A stretch of DNA of 64,000 nt from Laetiporus sulphureus 93-53 (taxonomy: Eukaryota > Basidiomycota > Agaricomycetes > Polyporales > Laetiporaceae). The notes beneath the pieces were generated by a model, which made no database searches, was not told the origin of the DNA, and was given only the letters and a program-made list of their open reading frames with translations. Position numbers and translations under genes: made by a program. The DNA lies in contig NW_024468571.1 of assembly GCF_001632365.1 (NCBI RefSeq), positions 1 to 64,000 of the forward strand. The letters are read 5' to 3'. Numbering within the stretch: the stretch's first letter is position 1; every line of letters starts with the position of its first letter. Of the stretch, positions 1 to 11,561 are shown piece after piece.

Positions 1-789
1 TGGTGGCAGGCCTGGCCCGATGATAGTAGTCAGACCCTCAGAGGTTACAGATCTGACTTATCTGTCGGTCACCTGGCAGGTGGGGCAGTCAATAGCAGAT
101 AATGTACGTTGGGCATAGTCAGGCCCAGATCGGTGGTCGGGCTTTTTGCTGATGATAGCCATTGATTTAAATACGACACGTCCTGAGCCCATGAGAAGAG
201 GCGCGCCTTCCCGTGCTCGTACCTTCCAAACTGCGGAACGTACATAATCGTTCTGCAGGCTCTTTGATTACATGCTCGGCAAAACGGCACATCTGCGAGA
301 TGCACAATGCTGATTTGTGGTGTGTATCGCCCACGCAAGTGCGACACATGCGTCCACAACTGGAAAATGAGCGGATATCGTTCATATGCTCGAGATGAGA
401 GAGTAGACAGAAGCACACCGGACGAGAGTGTTACTATGTGATGCCGATCGCGAAAGAAAAGATCGTTCCTGGAGCTGATTTGGGGAGAGAATACCGTGGC
501 CCAGCGTTGATGTCATGTACATAGGTAGATAGCAAAGACGACCATAAAAGCCAGTGTTCGCGACGCTGACGAAGAAATGTCGGTAAAGGGACGAGATATC
601 AAGCGCTCCTTGAAGCAGCCTACACGACCATGCACCCCGTCCGTTGACGGACTGCCACTTTGAAGAGACCTTTGGACGACGCGGGTCATCTAGCGCTATC
701 ATCAATGAAGCTGGCTCAGATACGGCTTTGGCGTCCAGACGCACGTAGGTCACCGAGCATAGTACAAAGCAACGATGATACGACGAACA
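1..789. repeat. Left copy of a duplicated block, 5' part; no intact gene
   Basis: From about 130 to 1345 this stretch is co-linear with 24,950-26,275, with scattered substitutions and small indels. The shared landmarks include the phrase TGAGCCCATGAGAAGA at about 188 and about 24,988. Only the DMAC1-like pseudogene (790-1101) can be recognised within the left copy. The first 130 bases show nothing I can identify. In the right copy the matching minus-strand frame is open for 221 codons (24,818-25,483) and could be the 5' part of the decayed P450 whose 3' part lies at 24.4-24.8 kb, but that link is weak. Confidence 0.6.
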
Positions 790-1101
790 TTACTTAGTCC
801 ATCGCATAGCACTTGCTACTAGGAAGCCTGCAACGAAATCAATGAGTACGAGTGTCTCTTAGCATGTCGACCAACTATACGTACAGACACCCAATCCCGC
901 CATTATTCGCTTCCCAACGATCGATCTTGGCTGGTGGGCGCGAGATTGGTTGAGTGCGTACACACCGACGCCGCCCAGCGCAGCCGTTCAAATTACTCGG
1001 CATGCCAGGCAGTCTTGATAACGAGCAGCGGGGTCGGCGTCTGTCTGATCCTTGGCCGCCACAGCAGAGAAGCTTGTAGCGAGAGTGGACGTTCCGGACA
1101 T
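790..1101 (-). pseudogene. Broken copy of the DMAC1/DUF4536-like gene
   Basis: This is the paralogue of the small gene at 25,685-25,996 and shares its start codon position, reading frame and intron. It is not functional as the same protein. A G-to-T change turns a conserved Gly codon into TGA at 988-990, early in the CxxC-containing domain. In addition, the acceptor AG that ends the intron in the good copy (CAG before GTG) is changed to CAA here, so the normal exon join is lost. The upstream sequence (1102-1345) still matches the good copy's upstream region, but here HMG-CoA lyase does not follow. The gene was therefore duplicated with its promoter and has since decayed. Confidence 0.75.
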
Positions 1102-1483
1102 GATAGCAACGAGCTGCTACTCAACCGGCGATGGTCTATGCCACACGGCGTGCAGGAGAGAGGATGATGAGAAACGCAAGCCAAGCCTGAAGCGCTGGAC
1201 GCCACTGGCAGATTTCTTCGTCGGACAGCTCAACGGCAAACAGTCATGTGAAGGCACCCACACCTTTATATTCGCCTCACATGCTCATCGTTGCACTAAC
1301 ACCACCATCACTATCGCCGACGTCTGAGGCTCTTGGAAGCCGTATCAGACGATTTCTCTCAACAGGCAGACATGCAAACGAACCTCCCCCCCAAAAAAAG
1401 CAACCTCTATCCTCGTCTATTAAACTCGAATTCATAGCTCTTAATTGAGACACAAAGCAGGGCTACCACCGCTGGCAATCCCA

Positions 1484-2076
1484 TCAGTACAGACCTCGAT
1501 CGACAACGCAAACCTGCTCACCTTGATCTGCGCGAATGCGAACCCGCGACCGAGAAGGATGCGCGACTGTCCGGGTGTCCGCACACGCTGGTGGTCCTGG
1601 ATCTCCTGCCGTGATGGGACCCCACCCGCCAGCCTCTAGCCAACGTTCCGACCGAACCGCCTGCGTAAGCCTCCACACCTGTCGACACACGCACTGGAGC
1701 CATATGCAGGGTATGAAGAGCCATACGACGATGACCTGTCCCATTTTGTGGTAGCCTCTCGGGAACTATGTGAGTTGCGCAGTCGCACGGATATAGGAAT
1801 CGGCCAAGCGGAGACGTAAGACGGCGGTGTTGTTCGATGACTTGATGGTACAAGGTTCACGCGCAGCATTACCTGGTCAGCGGCATCGAGGTGCGGCGTT
1901 GGTGAGTGGGCTGATCCCCACGCTGGGTCAGTGCTGACGAATGGCGCTACCTTCTCATGCAGCTTCACTAGAAATCGGGCTCCTTGCCACGTATGATGAG
2001 CCGCCGTTGCGCATCTTGAGATTTGCGAGCCAAGTAAGCGGGAGATTCGAACAGCAAGCGATACGGTTGGAATCAC
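1484..2076 (-). pseudogene. Cytochrome P450 remnant (K-helix to heme-loop region)
   Basis: Pieces of a P450 can be read on the minus strand in shifting frames. Near 1860-1905 a stretch HLDAADQVMLR resembles the K-helix region (usual pattern LDAV..E.LR), with the Glu replaced. Near 1630-1650 is SERWLEAGG, resembling the PERW motif. Near 1515-1565 is SRILLGRGFAFAQIK, resembling the heme loop but with Leu where the heme-ligand Cys should be. Frameshifts and stops separate the pieces and no full exon chain can be built, so it is a pseudogene. The 1449-1580 part is also similar to 16,175-16,310 and 24,415-24,545, the heme-loop ends of two other P450 remnants. The family call rests on short motifs, so it is moderate. 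Confidence 0.5.
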
Positions 2077-4478
2077 TAGCCACGGTCGAACGTTATGGAC
2101 ACCGTGATTGTGCGAATGGATTCTGGTTCCTTGGACGATGTCATATATCTGGAAACAGTTTCTACTTTTATCTAGGATAGCACGAGATTAGCATTATTGC
2201 GCACTTGAAATGCTCGAGAGTCGAAAAACTCACTTGTGAGATCATATCCATCAGATGTTTGCAGAGAGAATGAAGTGCTCTTCGGCTGTACTACGAACAT
2301 GTCAATTCGTCATGATTCGCATCAATCCAGCTTGGCGACGCACTCAAAAACCCGATAATGCTTTTAAGCTCTGCCATTCTCCCCGCCTTCCTCAGCCTTC
2401 CACGATACTCCGACCGTCTGTTGGCGATCTTCTCAGTTCAGTCATTGCGTCCCATTGGTGGAAGAGCTGAAGAGCCGTTGAACGGCCCTCATAGCATACG
2501 GAGGCGAGCGCAGTCTTCCTGGTTGGCTGTGATAGTCTTACCGAGCATTCATTAATAATCCAGATAGTCAGCAATGGAGGAACACTCACTGTGTAGGGTG
2601 CCAAAGCCATAGGAACAGATTGATGGCTCCCGTGCCAGACGGATGCGCCTCTTGCGGATGCTGACTCTCACAACGACCGCACAGTGGATGTCTCCAGAAT
2701 CTAGCAGATACGAATGGCTCGGTCAAGTACACTGACTCTCGATGATCTTCGCCTCATCTATGGTAGCCAATAGCGAGATGCATCATGCGCCAAGCAAGCT
2801 AACGTGACAATGAATACACTAGCTATGCGTGCATTGATCGCAGACGTCGTCTCGTGCTCAACCTGCAATTGAGGAAAGTCTATCAGAGAACATCGCGTAA
2901 GAGGAACGTTGCAGGGCGTACTACGGAGGTGAACAGAAATAGGATGGAAATCGTGAAATGCGGCATCGGTCACTCCAAAGACGGCGCATTTTGGTTAGAC
3001 GAGATCAGAGACAGAATCGGGGCGAATGCTACGGGATAGCCCCGAAGAACCAGCTGGTGACAGAAGCAGATGAACAGGAGCAATGCCATCAGTATGACCA
3101 GCACGCACGATGAGTATCTCCATCCTTTGATGTCACTCCTGATGCGAACGTTGCAACGCGATCACCCCGACGCGCATCCACTCACGGGGGCCCGATCTTG
3201 CAAGACGCTCTCCACCATTCTCTATGACAGCTCGACTTGCTCAGCCTGCTGCACCACGCGCGTGGATCTGCGAGTTCCTGCCGCCTGCACATGCGTGGCC
3301 CATTACTGCTCCATGGTGGCCATGGAGTGCACCGCGGCGAGAGGCGACGGAGACATCGACGGCTTGCGTGGTCTTCGTTCCTAGAGTGGGGAGTGGCTGC
3401 TACAGATGCATGGACACAGTTCATAGCGAGGCAGCGAGGCTCTCGGCAGGCGCGGAAGAGAGAACGGTGAAGCCAGCGACTTGAACGAAGTGCTTCATAA
3501 ACGCGCTGACGACAGAGCACGAAGAGACTTGATCAAGATCGGTCGAGTGTCCGGAAACTGTGGCCTATGGATTACAGAGATATGTAAGAGCAGGATGAGG
3601 TTGCAGGCCTGCTAGAGTAGAGTGTACAGGGCGCCACGCCCTTCCAGCTAGGGCTTGATCATGGCGCGCGTGCGGGTTCATCCAAGGAACGCCCGGCGAT
3701 TGGCGTATATCTATAGATAGTTTGACCAGCGTGCGAGCACAGATAGGTCTTTGCAAGCGACATGTAAGTTGCGTCATAGTAGGCAAGTGTTCTCGTTGGT
3801 CACGAGAGTTGTGTCAATGAAAGTATACGCGAGCTTGGAAACCACCGAGCATACTATGAAGCCGGCGGCACACCCATCCAACTCTCCGTGGGCGGCTCGC
3901 ACATGTGTCAGTGTAGATTTAGAAGCGCGATGCAGCCGCCCCGTCTTGGGAGTCTCATCGCTCCCGAGCGCGGGCTGCGGATGGGCGGTGTCTGCAAGGA
4001 GAAAGAGGTATGATCGCCGCGTCGCCGAGCGCGATATGGCCAGTTTCGCTCGCTGCGCGGGTTTCACGGCAGATGCAAGAATGACTTGACGGGCTGAAAT
4101 GCCTCTCATGGGCGGTTTTGACGCTGAAAGAGGCTCATAAGTCAGCCTTCGTGAGGAAGGCAGTCGTTTCTCTGAAGCTTGAGCTCGAACGGTGATGCGT
4201 TCGAGAGTCGAGACGGTTATCGGAGGCATCTGAGTCTCGTGTAAAATCTAGATGCAGCTGATATGGGAGTATAAGAATAAACCTTTGCAAGCGCATAGAA
4301 CGGACACGTAAGCAACGGGCCTTGTTGATCCAATACTTGGGTAAAAGGCAGTCAATAATTTAAAGCATCGACGCTAAATCGACACGTTCCCCGAACCTCA
4401 ACGACTACTCGGCTCCAGACCGTCCAGCATCGCGACCGTGTGGGCCATAAGCATGCCTTGCCGTCGCTGTCGTACCAT
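2077..4478. other. Gene-poor stretch, probably decayed duplicate DNA
   Basis: I found no exon chain or recognisable domain on either strand. The P450 remnant at 1484-2076 would extend into this stretch, because its 5' end lies to the right, but no motif is clear. A short segment at about 4125-4180 matches 17,085-17,145, which lies just beyond the second P450 remnant, so at least part of this is shared duplicated sequence. Confidence 0.5.
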
Positions 4479-4815
4479 CACAGCCTGCACAGATTTATTT
4501 TTCCACGGGAAACCTGATGAAAAAATGGTGAAATATCTTAAGCCTGGATATGGAAATAGTTTGGAAATCGGGTGGAAACAATTGAATTATGTTACAATTG
4601 CTTCACCAAAACATATCGGTATCACATATTTTTGGACTGAAATATCTTCCTTTGGGAAATAGCTTCACTATTGCTGATACGTTTCGGTAAAACAATTGTA
4701 ACATAATTTAATTGTCTCCGCCCAATTTCCATACTATTTCCATATCCAGACATAAGATATTTTCACCATTTTTGCATCAGGTTTCCCGTGGAAAAATAAA
4801 TCTATGCAGGCTGTG
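4479..4815. mobile_element. Hairpin MITE with about 130-bp terminal inverted repeats
   Basis: The left arm (about 4479-4610) and the reverse complement of the right arm (about 4688-4815) agree over about 130 bases with roughly 90 percent identity, starting CACAGCCTGCA. Shared landmarks include GGGAAACCTGATG and TATGGAAATAGT. A central loop of less than 100 bases separates the arms. There is no coding capacity beyond chance frames, so it is a non-autonomous foldback element. The flanks share only CAT, so the target duplication, and with it the superfamily, is unclear. The element is A+T rich compared with its surroundings. Confidence 0.85.
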
Positions 4816-5242
4816 CATGTCATCCTCTTGTCAAGTGGACAAATTCCGGAGTATGCAATGCAGGTAGTCGGTAGCGCCTGATCTGTTTCGTCCATTTTTT
4901 GCCCAAACACTCCGGGTGAGCCTGAGCCAAATATTGAACGTTCGCTGCGTCATCTCATTTATATACATCATTATTCTCGGCGGTACATTTTCTCATCCAG
5001 GTAGAATGAATCGCTCAGAGCTTGAAGCTTACTTAATTGAATGGGTACCGTCCCATCCGTGTGCGTAAATCCAGTACCATCGAATGCTGCAGCATTCCCT
5101 TTGCCATTCTCACGTTGTAAGGCGGCCCGTACCGTCCATATGACAACATATCCCAGACGGAACGCTGGTTCGTACTTTAAAATGAGCCCGCTGCAGGAGT
5201 CGACTCTTCTACCTCGCTCCCGAGTCGATCCCCCCAGCATAC
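4816..5242. promoter_or_regulatory. Upstream region of the wax-synthase-domain gene
   Basis: No gene was seen here. The stretch lies between the MITE and the start codon at 5243 and presumably carries that gene's promoter and 5' leader. I could not assign a clear TATA box. Confidence 0.35.
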
Positions 5243-6634
5243 ATGAACATCAACGTTGATACCCGGCCCCTGCTACCTTTTGTGCCCTATGTGCTGCTGC
5301 AGAATGGCCTGCTAGGTTGTCTTGTCGCCACCCGCATCCAGTGGCGCGCCCGGGTGGTCGCCTTCCTTGCCTACGCCTCCATCCTTACTTCTGTCTTCCT
5401 GTACACCACCGGAGACGCCCAAAAGAACTATTCAATCGGCTGTACAGTAATGGGACACACCTTGACGGCGTTCCATCTCCTTTGTTTATCCGACCCCTTG
5501 AACGACTTCCGCCACGAACGCGACAAGATCCCTCCCAGTGAGATGTCCTATGCACGTCGGGTGCATTGGGCCTTTTGCATCATCTTCAACTTTCGCGGAG
5601 TTGGCTGGACCTATCAGGTACCTTTGCGCCCACCTTCCGCGGCGATCAGTAGCGCTGAACGTTAGATGACATGTGCAGGTCGCCAACGTCCCTCCGCGCT
5701 CGAGCGAGGGCAAATGGACGTTCGTGCGCCAGAAGCTGCTGACCGCGTTCCGGTGGTTCCTCCTCGTCGATTTCACGCAGGCATACCAACGCGCCCACCC
5801 CCTGTTCTCTCGGCAGGCAGCGGACATCTTTTCGCTCGCGACACAAGGCTACGTCCAGCGCTGCATCAACATCTTTGTGCGCCTCAGCAGCCCCGTCGCG
5901 CTTATCGGCCTGCAATACGCGCTGCTCGCGGCAATCGTCGTCGCGCTGGGAATCTCGGAGCCAGGGGACTGGCCGGACATGTATGGACGGTGGTCCGACG
6001 CGTACACCGTGCGCCGCTTTTGGGGGTGAGCAGATCCTTCATCCTTCCTCGCTACCATGCCTGGCTTCTCACGTCTTCTATTTCCTCGGTATGCCTGTAG
6101 ACGCACTTATCACCAGATGATCAGACGGGTGCGCTCACACGTACCTACCGCTGACATATTACAGATAAGCTCACTTGTTGCGTGCAGTTCACGGCGTCCA
6201 TCGGGAAGGCTGTCTGCCGCATGCTCGGTCTGCAGACGGGCTCGCGCGCGTCTTCGAACACGCAGCTCTATGTCGGCTTTGCCGTCTCCGGGATCATGCA
6301 CTGCGGCGGGGACCTCATGGTGAGCCGCGCGCTGCTCGGATCGTCGTTCCCGTTCTTCTTCGCGCAGGCCGTCGCGATCTCGCTCGAGGATGCGGTCATT
6401 CACGCGGGAAAGGGCCTCGCGCCGGAGACGAAGGGCGCGCGGGCGGCGCTGCGGTGGGTGGGGTATGCGTGGGTGTTTGCGTGGCTGAGCGTGTCGGCGC
6501 CGTGGTATCTTAACTGGTCGATGCGTGCGGGTGTCATCGATACGAGGCGCGTGCCGTTCTCGCTTATAGGCCTGGTGGTGCCTGGGTTTGAGAAGGCGTT
6601 GGTGCGGTGGCTTGGTGGTAGTGCCAGCGTGTAA
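5243..6634 (+). CDS. Wax-synthase-domain (MBOAT-like) membrane acyltransferase
   Basis: The model has four exons: 5243-5617, 5679-6025, 6101-6128 and 6188-6634, giving 398 residues. The protein is a multi-span membrane protein with hydrophobic segments through the N-terminal half. It carries the hallmarks of the fungal wax synthase domain (MBOAT_2): NFRGVGW near residue 116, RRFWGRTYHQ near 237-246, and the putative catalytic His in SGIMH at residue 288. Family members transfer acyl groups from acyl-CoA to an alcohol or sterol; in mushrooms many paralogues exist and some sit in terpenoid clusters. No terpene or P450 partner that looks intact lies nearby, so the substrate is unknown. The 28-nt third exon is needed to restore the RTYHQ motif. 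Start choice: first in-frame ATG before hydrophobic segment 1. Confidence 0.85.
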
Positions 6635-7909
6635 TAAAGGAAGGCAGCGAATCGAGAAGCAATTGCCAGCCAGATGCACCGGTGCAGACGCAGGTGTGAG
6701 GAGGATGGATTTGGGATTAGGTGCACGGCCTTGTTGGTTGCGCTTCGCTCTATTCAGTTCGCGGGATTGGTAAGTTCGTCAGCATGCCAAGGTTTAAAGA
6801 GGTGCATAAATGGGATGGTGAATTTGAAACCACGAAGGTTTGGAAGTACCCATTCCGTCTGCTATTCGGAGCGATATCAACATGGGAATTAGGCGATTCG
6901 CCGTGATCGACTGCAGTCTGCAGACAGGGGTTAACGTTAAGCAGTCCCATCGTATCTTGCGACGAGGGAAATAGAAATACCCATGAGCATATGGACTGCT
7001 TGCATCGTGACAATTGTGAGCACATGAGACACCTGTCGCCAGGCCACCCGGGGTGCTGGCGGTTCGCGAAGGGAGTGTGGGACCTGGGACTCGGACGCGT
7101 GCTGGTCGAGACGCGGTCACGGGACTTGGACGGATTAGGCACGCGTCGCTGGGCGCGTCTGGCTTGAGTTGTACCTCGAACTCTCTGTGCAACACATATT
7201 CGTTGTAGAAGACCATGTCGTTCTTTGGTGTCTTTGATGGTAATTTCCTTGGCAAAAGGATTCAGTTTCAGTGCGGATGTGATCATGAGTCTACTTTGGA
7301 ACTTTACTGCAGGAATTCACTTTCGGATTTGATTGCAGAAGTTCCTGATGATAATGCCAGAAAGCCTTTTTTTGCAGTGGGTATACTCAATCGCACGATT
7401 CATCTTCCATCCCTCTAGCTCTCTGTGCCATATACTAGCCGTCTCAACGCGCTATTGTGACGTACACAATATAAATATAGCATCTAATACATTTGTCGAG
7501 CTCTTCGATTTGCATCGAGACTGTAAGAGCGAACGCTACCAAAGTCGATACGACGGGGGATTCGTTGGGTGGCGGAAATGAGCTTGAAGCCGGCATCGCT
7601 GGCTATCTGTTTTCGCAGCTGTCTCGTCAAAAACAACTGGATTGATTCCGAGTCTCTCAACAGATCCATGGTTCAATGCCTGCGGCTTAATCTGCATCTT
7701 TGCACAGCCTGTCAGCTTAATGCTACCTTCTTCGTCAATGGTATCGGCCTCCTCTAACGCATGGCTAATCTTACTGGTAGTGTACTATTGTCTCGCAGTA
7801 GCTCTGTGATCTCAAAGTGGTATCTTCTGTGTATGTCTCCATGCGCGACTTTCTATTATCGGTTCTTCCGTTAACTAACAATCCTCTTCTGCTTCTGCTT
7901 CTGCACTCC
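6635..7909. other. Intergenic, no gene recognised
   Basis: Chance reading frames occur on both strands but none shows a domain, a plausible exon chain or duplication with another part of the window. The first part probably contains the 3' end of the wax-synthase-domain transcript. Confidence 0.5.
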
Positions 7910-8030
7910 GTACTTGAGGCCTGAAGGATTGTGTGGACCTTCACGGGCTCCTCGCCGTAAGCGCCTTCGGCGCTGCAGGGCCCTGTGCACGAAGACGAAA
8001 TTGAGACGCGTCGTCGATAGTCATCGCATC
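7910..8030. repeat. Array unit 1 (oldest, partial copy)
   Basis: The segment containing GAAGGATTGTGTGGACCTTC at about 7922 is a diverged copy of the 3' part of units 2 and 3 (positions about 8860 and 9730). Similarity continues beyond the unit: TATTTCTTGAG follows here at about 8066 and after unit 2 at about 8970. Only the 3' end of the unit is recognisable. Confidence 0.55.
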
Positions 8031-8284
8031 AGGGCTATTGATATTGATAGCCTACAGTGCATAATGTATTTCTTGAGAGGCATAGGCATAGCAAGTTTTT
8101 GATCATTTGGAAGCCCGCCAGAGGGTTGTCGAAGATCTGTAGAGCCACGTTACTTGCGGGAAAGGCATGTTCAAGCGTTTTGACGTTTGAAGTCATGTTC
8201 GAAAGGCACTGAGAAGTATAGGTCGAGCCAGCCGTATCTCCGTGAAAGGCGAGAAGGGTAGTACATTGCCTGCACGATGCAGTT

Positions 8285-8945
8285 GCGGCCGACACGGTCA
8301 AGATCGCAATGTCAGCCTCACTCGCAGAGGTATAAGAACCGACCTGCACTCGCTCAGCCTCTCGTCACCTCTCTCCTCCGTTCCCCGACCATCCTCTCTC
8401 ATCCTCTCCAGTCCTCGTCTCTGATCCTTGTACGTTCCTCCCTCCTTCACTCGATCCCCGCTCGTTTCTGTCTCCTTCTTCGTCGTGCTCTCGGCCTTTC
8501 CATGTACCACCCAGCTCCGCTCCTGTGGCCCCCACCTCTTGCCCTAATCTTGTATCTTCTTCTCACCCATGTACGGTCCAGCTGCTCATTGTCCTTGTCT
8601 TCCGCCATGCGTGTTTCGTGTTCCGGCCTTCCCATGTATCATCCACCTCCGCGCCTGTCAACGGCCTTTTCCTCATCCTGTATCTTCTTGTCGCGCATGT
8701 ACTGTCTCTTCTTCTATCCGTCCTGCTTGTTTCGCCTTTCTCTCTGTGTCTCGTTCTTCATCCGCCACCCCCACCCCCCAAATCCGCTTCATATCGCCCG
8801 TCCTGCGTGTCGTCAATCCTGTACGCCGACGACCCTGTGATGCCTCTGCAATATGTACCCCGAAGGATGGCGCGGACCTTTACGTGGTCCTCGGGATAAG
8901 TACCCATTGCGCTGCAAGGTGCCGATGGGGAAACTAACGCGCGCC
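8285..8945 (+). repeat. Array unit 2: promoter-like start plus pyrimidine-rich tract
   Basis: The unit begins with GACACGGTCAAGATC at about 8292, followed by a TATA-like GGTATAAGAACCGACC at about 8328 and then several hundred bases that are strongly C+T rich on this strand. It ends with CGCGGACCTTTACGTGGTCC near 8870. Unit 3 repeats the same order. Long open frames (for example 8277-8840) are products of the C+T bias and differ in frame from those of unit 3, so a conserved protein is not supported. A non-coding transcript or a decayed gene with a retained promoter is possible. Confidence 0.6.
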
Positions 8946-9228
8946 GTAGCTATCGTCGTACTATAAAAATATTTCTTGAGGAGGACAACACAAACTTGAG
9001 TGTTGGAGGTGTGAATATTGTATCGAGAGAAATTCGACGTACCAGGAACACTGTACAGTGACCATAAGCTTAGACGTGGTATCTATGGTTGACAATATAC
9101 ACCGATGAATGTCTGGACGCTGAAGAACGTGAATAGACATTCATACCTGAACTATGGCTGCACAAAGCTACGTAGTGTCAGCCGCATACTACGTGGCCTT
9201 GCTGGGGTGAGGTATTCACTGTCGGCTG

Positions 9229-9815
9229 ACACGGTCAAAATCCCAATGTCGGCCTTAGTAGGAAGGGCATAAAAGACGACCTACACTCACTCAGCCCCTC
9301 CTCACTTCTCTCCTCCATCTCCTCCATCTTCTCCCACTATTTCTAGCCCTCGTCTCTTGCCTTCATACTCGTCTTTCTCTCTCTAGCTCTCCCTCTATAC
9401 TTTCCCCTGCTTTCAATAAGGTAGGTCTGTCTCCTTCTTCTCCCGGCTTCTCCATGTATCGTCAACCTCCGCTCCTGTAGCCGTCATCCTGATCCTGTAT
9501 CTTCTCCTCGCCGATGCAAGGTTTCGTCGTCATTGCTGTTCCATGTCCGTTCCCTCTCCTCTCTCGTCTCGCCGTTCTCCTCTTCCAACCCATTTCATCC
9601 TCTCCATCCTCGTATCTCTTCTTCTATCCTGATCTCCTCGCTGTTCCCTCTCGCTTCCCGTCTTGCTTCTCGTCTCTCGCTCGCTCGACCCGTCGACAAT
9701 CCTGTGATGCCTCTGCGTCCTGTACCCGAGGTATGGCGCGGACCTTTACGTGGTCCTCGGGATAAGTACCTTCGACGCTACAGAGCGTGGAGGGGAAACT
9801 AACACGCGCCTGATG
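9229..9815 (+). repeat. Array unit 3: promoter-like start plus pyrimidine-rich tract
   Basis: This unit is co-linear with unit 2. It has GACACGGTCAAAATC at about 9230, a TATA-like GGCATAAAAGACGACC at about 9267, a C+T-rich body and the shared end CGCGGACCTTTACGTGGTCC at about 9738, followed by GGGGAAACTAAC. The promoter-like head and the 3' end are better conserved than the C+T-rich middle, which differs in length. Confidence 0.65.
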
Positions 9816-10386
9816 TCGAGACGATACGTAGCAGTCTAGTCAAAAACATATCTATACAAACAGCGTGTTCAGAGTCAGCAGTGATTGATGCAAGCCGCCA
9901 AGGTGCTCACCGATCGGCCTAGTGGCGACGTAGTGCAATGAATATTCATGATATACCATCAAAGATGGAATATATGCGCATCATATAAGGGCATTACGTT
10001 GATTAGAGGCACAGAGCCTGAGATATTGGGCAGGGAGGCCACCCTTTAAAACACGGATGCGGGGAAAGATGGGGTAATCGAAGACCGCGTCGGATGTTCC
10101 CCGCGCATATACCCCGGCTTCGTCAGGGGACAAGTCTTCATCAGCGTCCCCGGGTGCCGGTTCGCGGCCAGGCCCACTGCCGAGGAATGCACGAAGGTAG
10201 GAGATGTGCTATAAAAACAAGACGCAGCGCGAGCACGACGTGGGTGGAATGCGCACCTGAGCAGTTCGCGTCCTATTCGCCTCCGACGACCCTGTTCGCC
10301 AGCGACATCCACGAGGATCGCCTCCAAGCGCTAGCTCTCAGTCCAGACAATCCCCATACAGGCTATCGGGCTTCCCTGCTAGTGTC
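9816..10386. promoter_or_regulatory. Upstream region of the enoyl-CoA hydratase gene
   Basis: No gene was seen. An A+T-rich stretch with TATATGCGCATCATATAAGG lies near 9970, about 400 bases before the start codon, too far to be a certain core promoter. The last 100 bases are rich in C and T, as is common just before start codons in mushrooms. Confidence 0.35.

Positions 10387-11561
<1,175 letters not shown>

Noticed and set aside
8277..8840. A 187-codon plus-strand frame rich in Ser, Leu, Pro and Cys
   Set aside because: It lies in the strongly C+T-rich body of array unit 2; the matching unit 3 does not keep the frame, so it is a composition effect.
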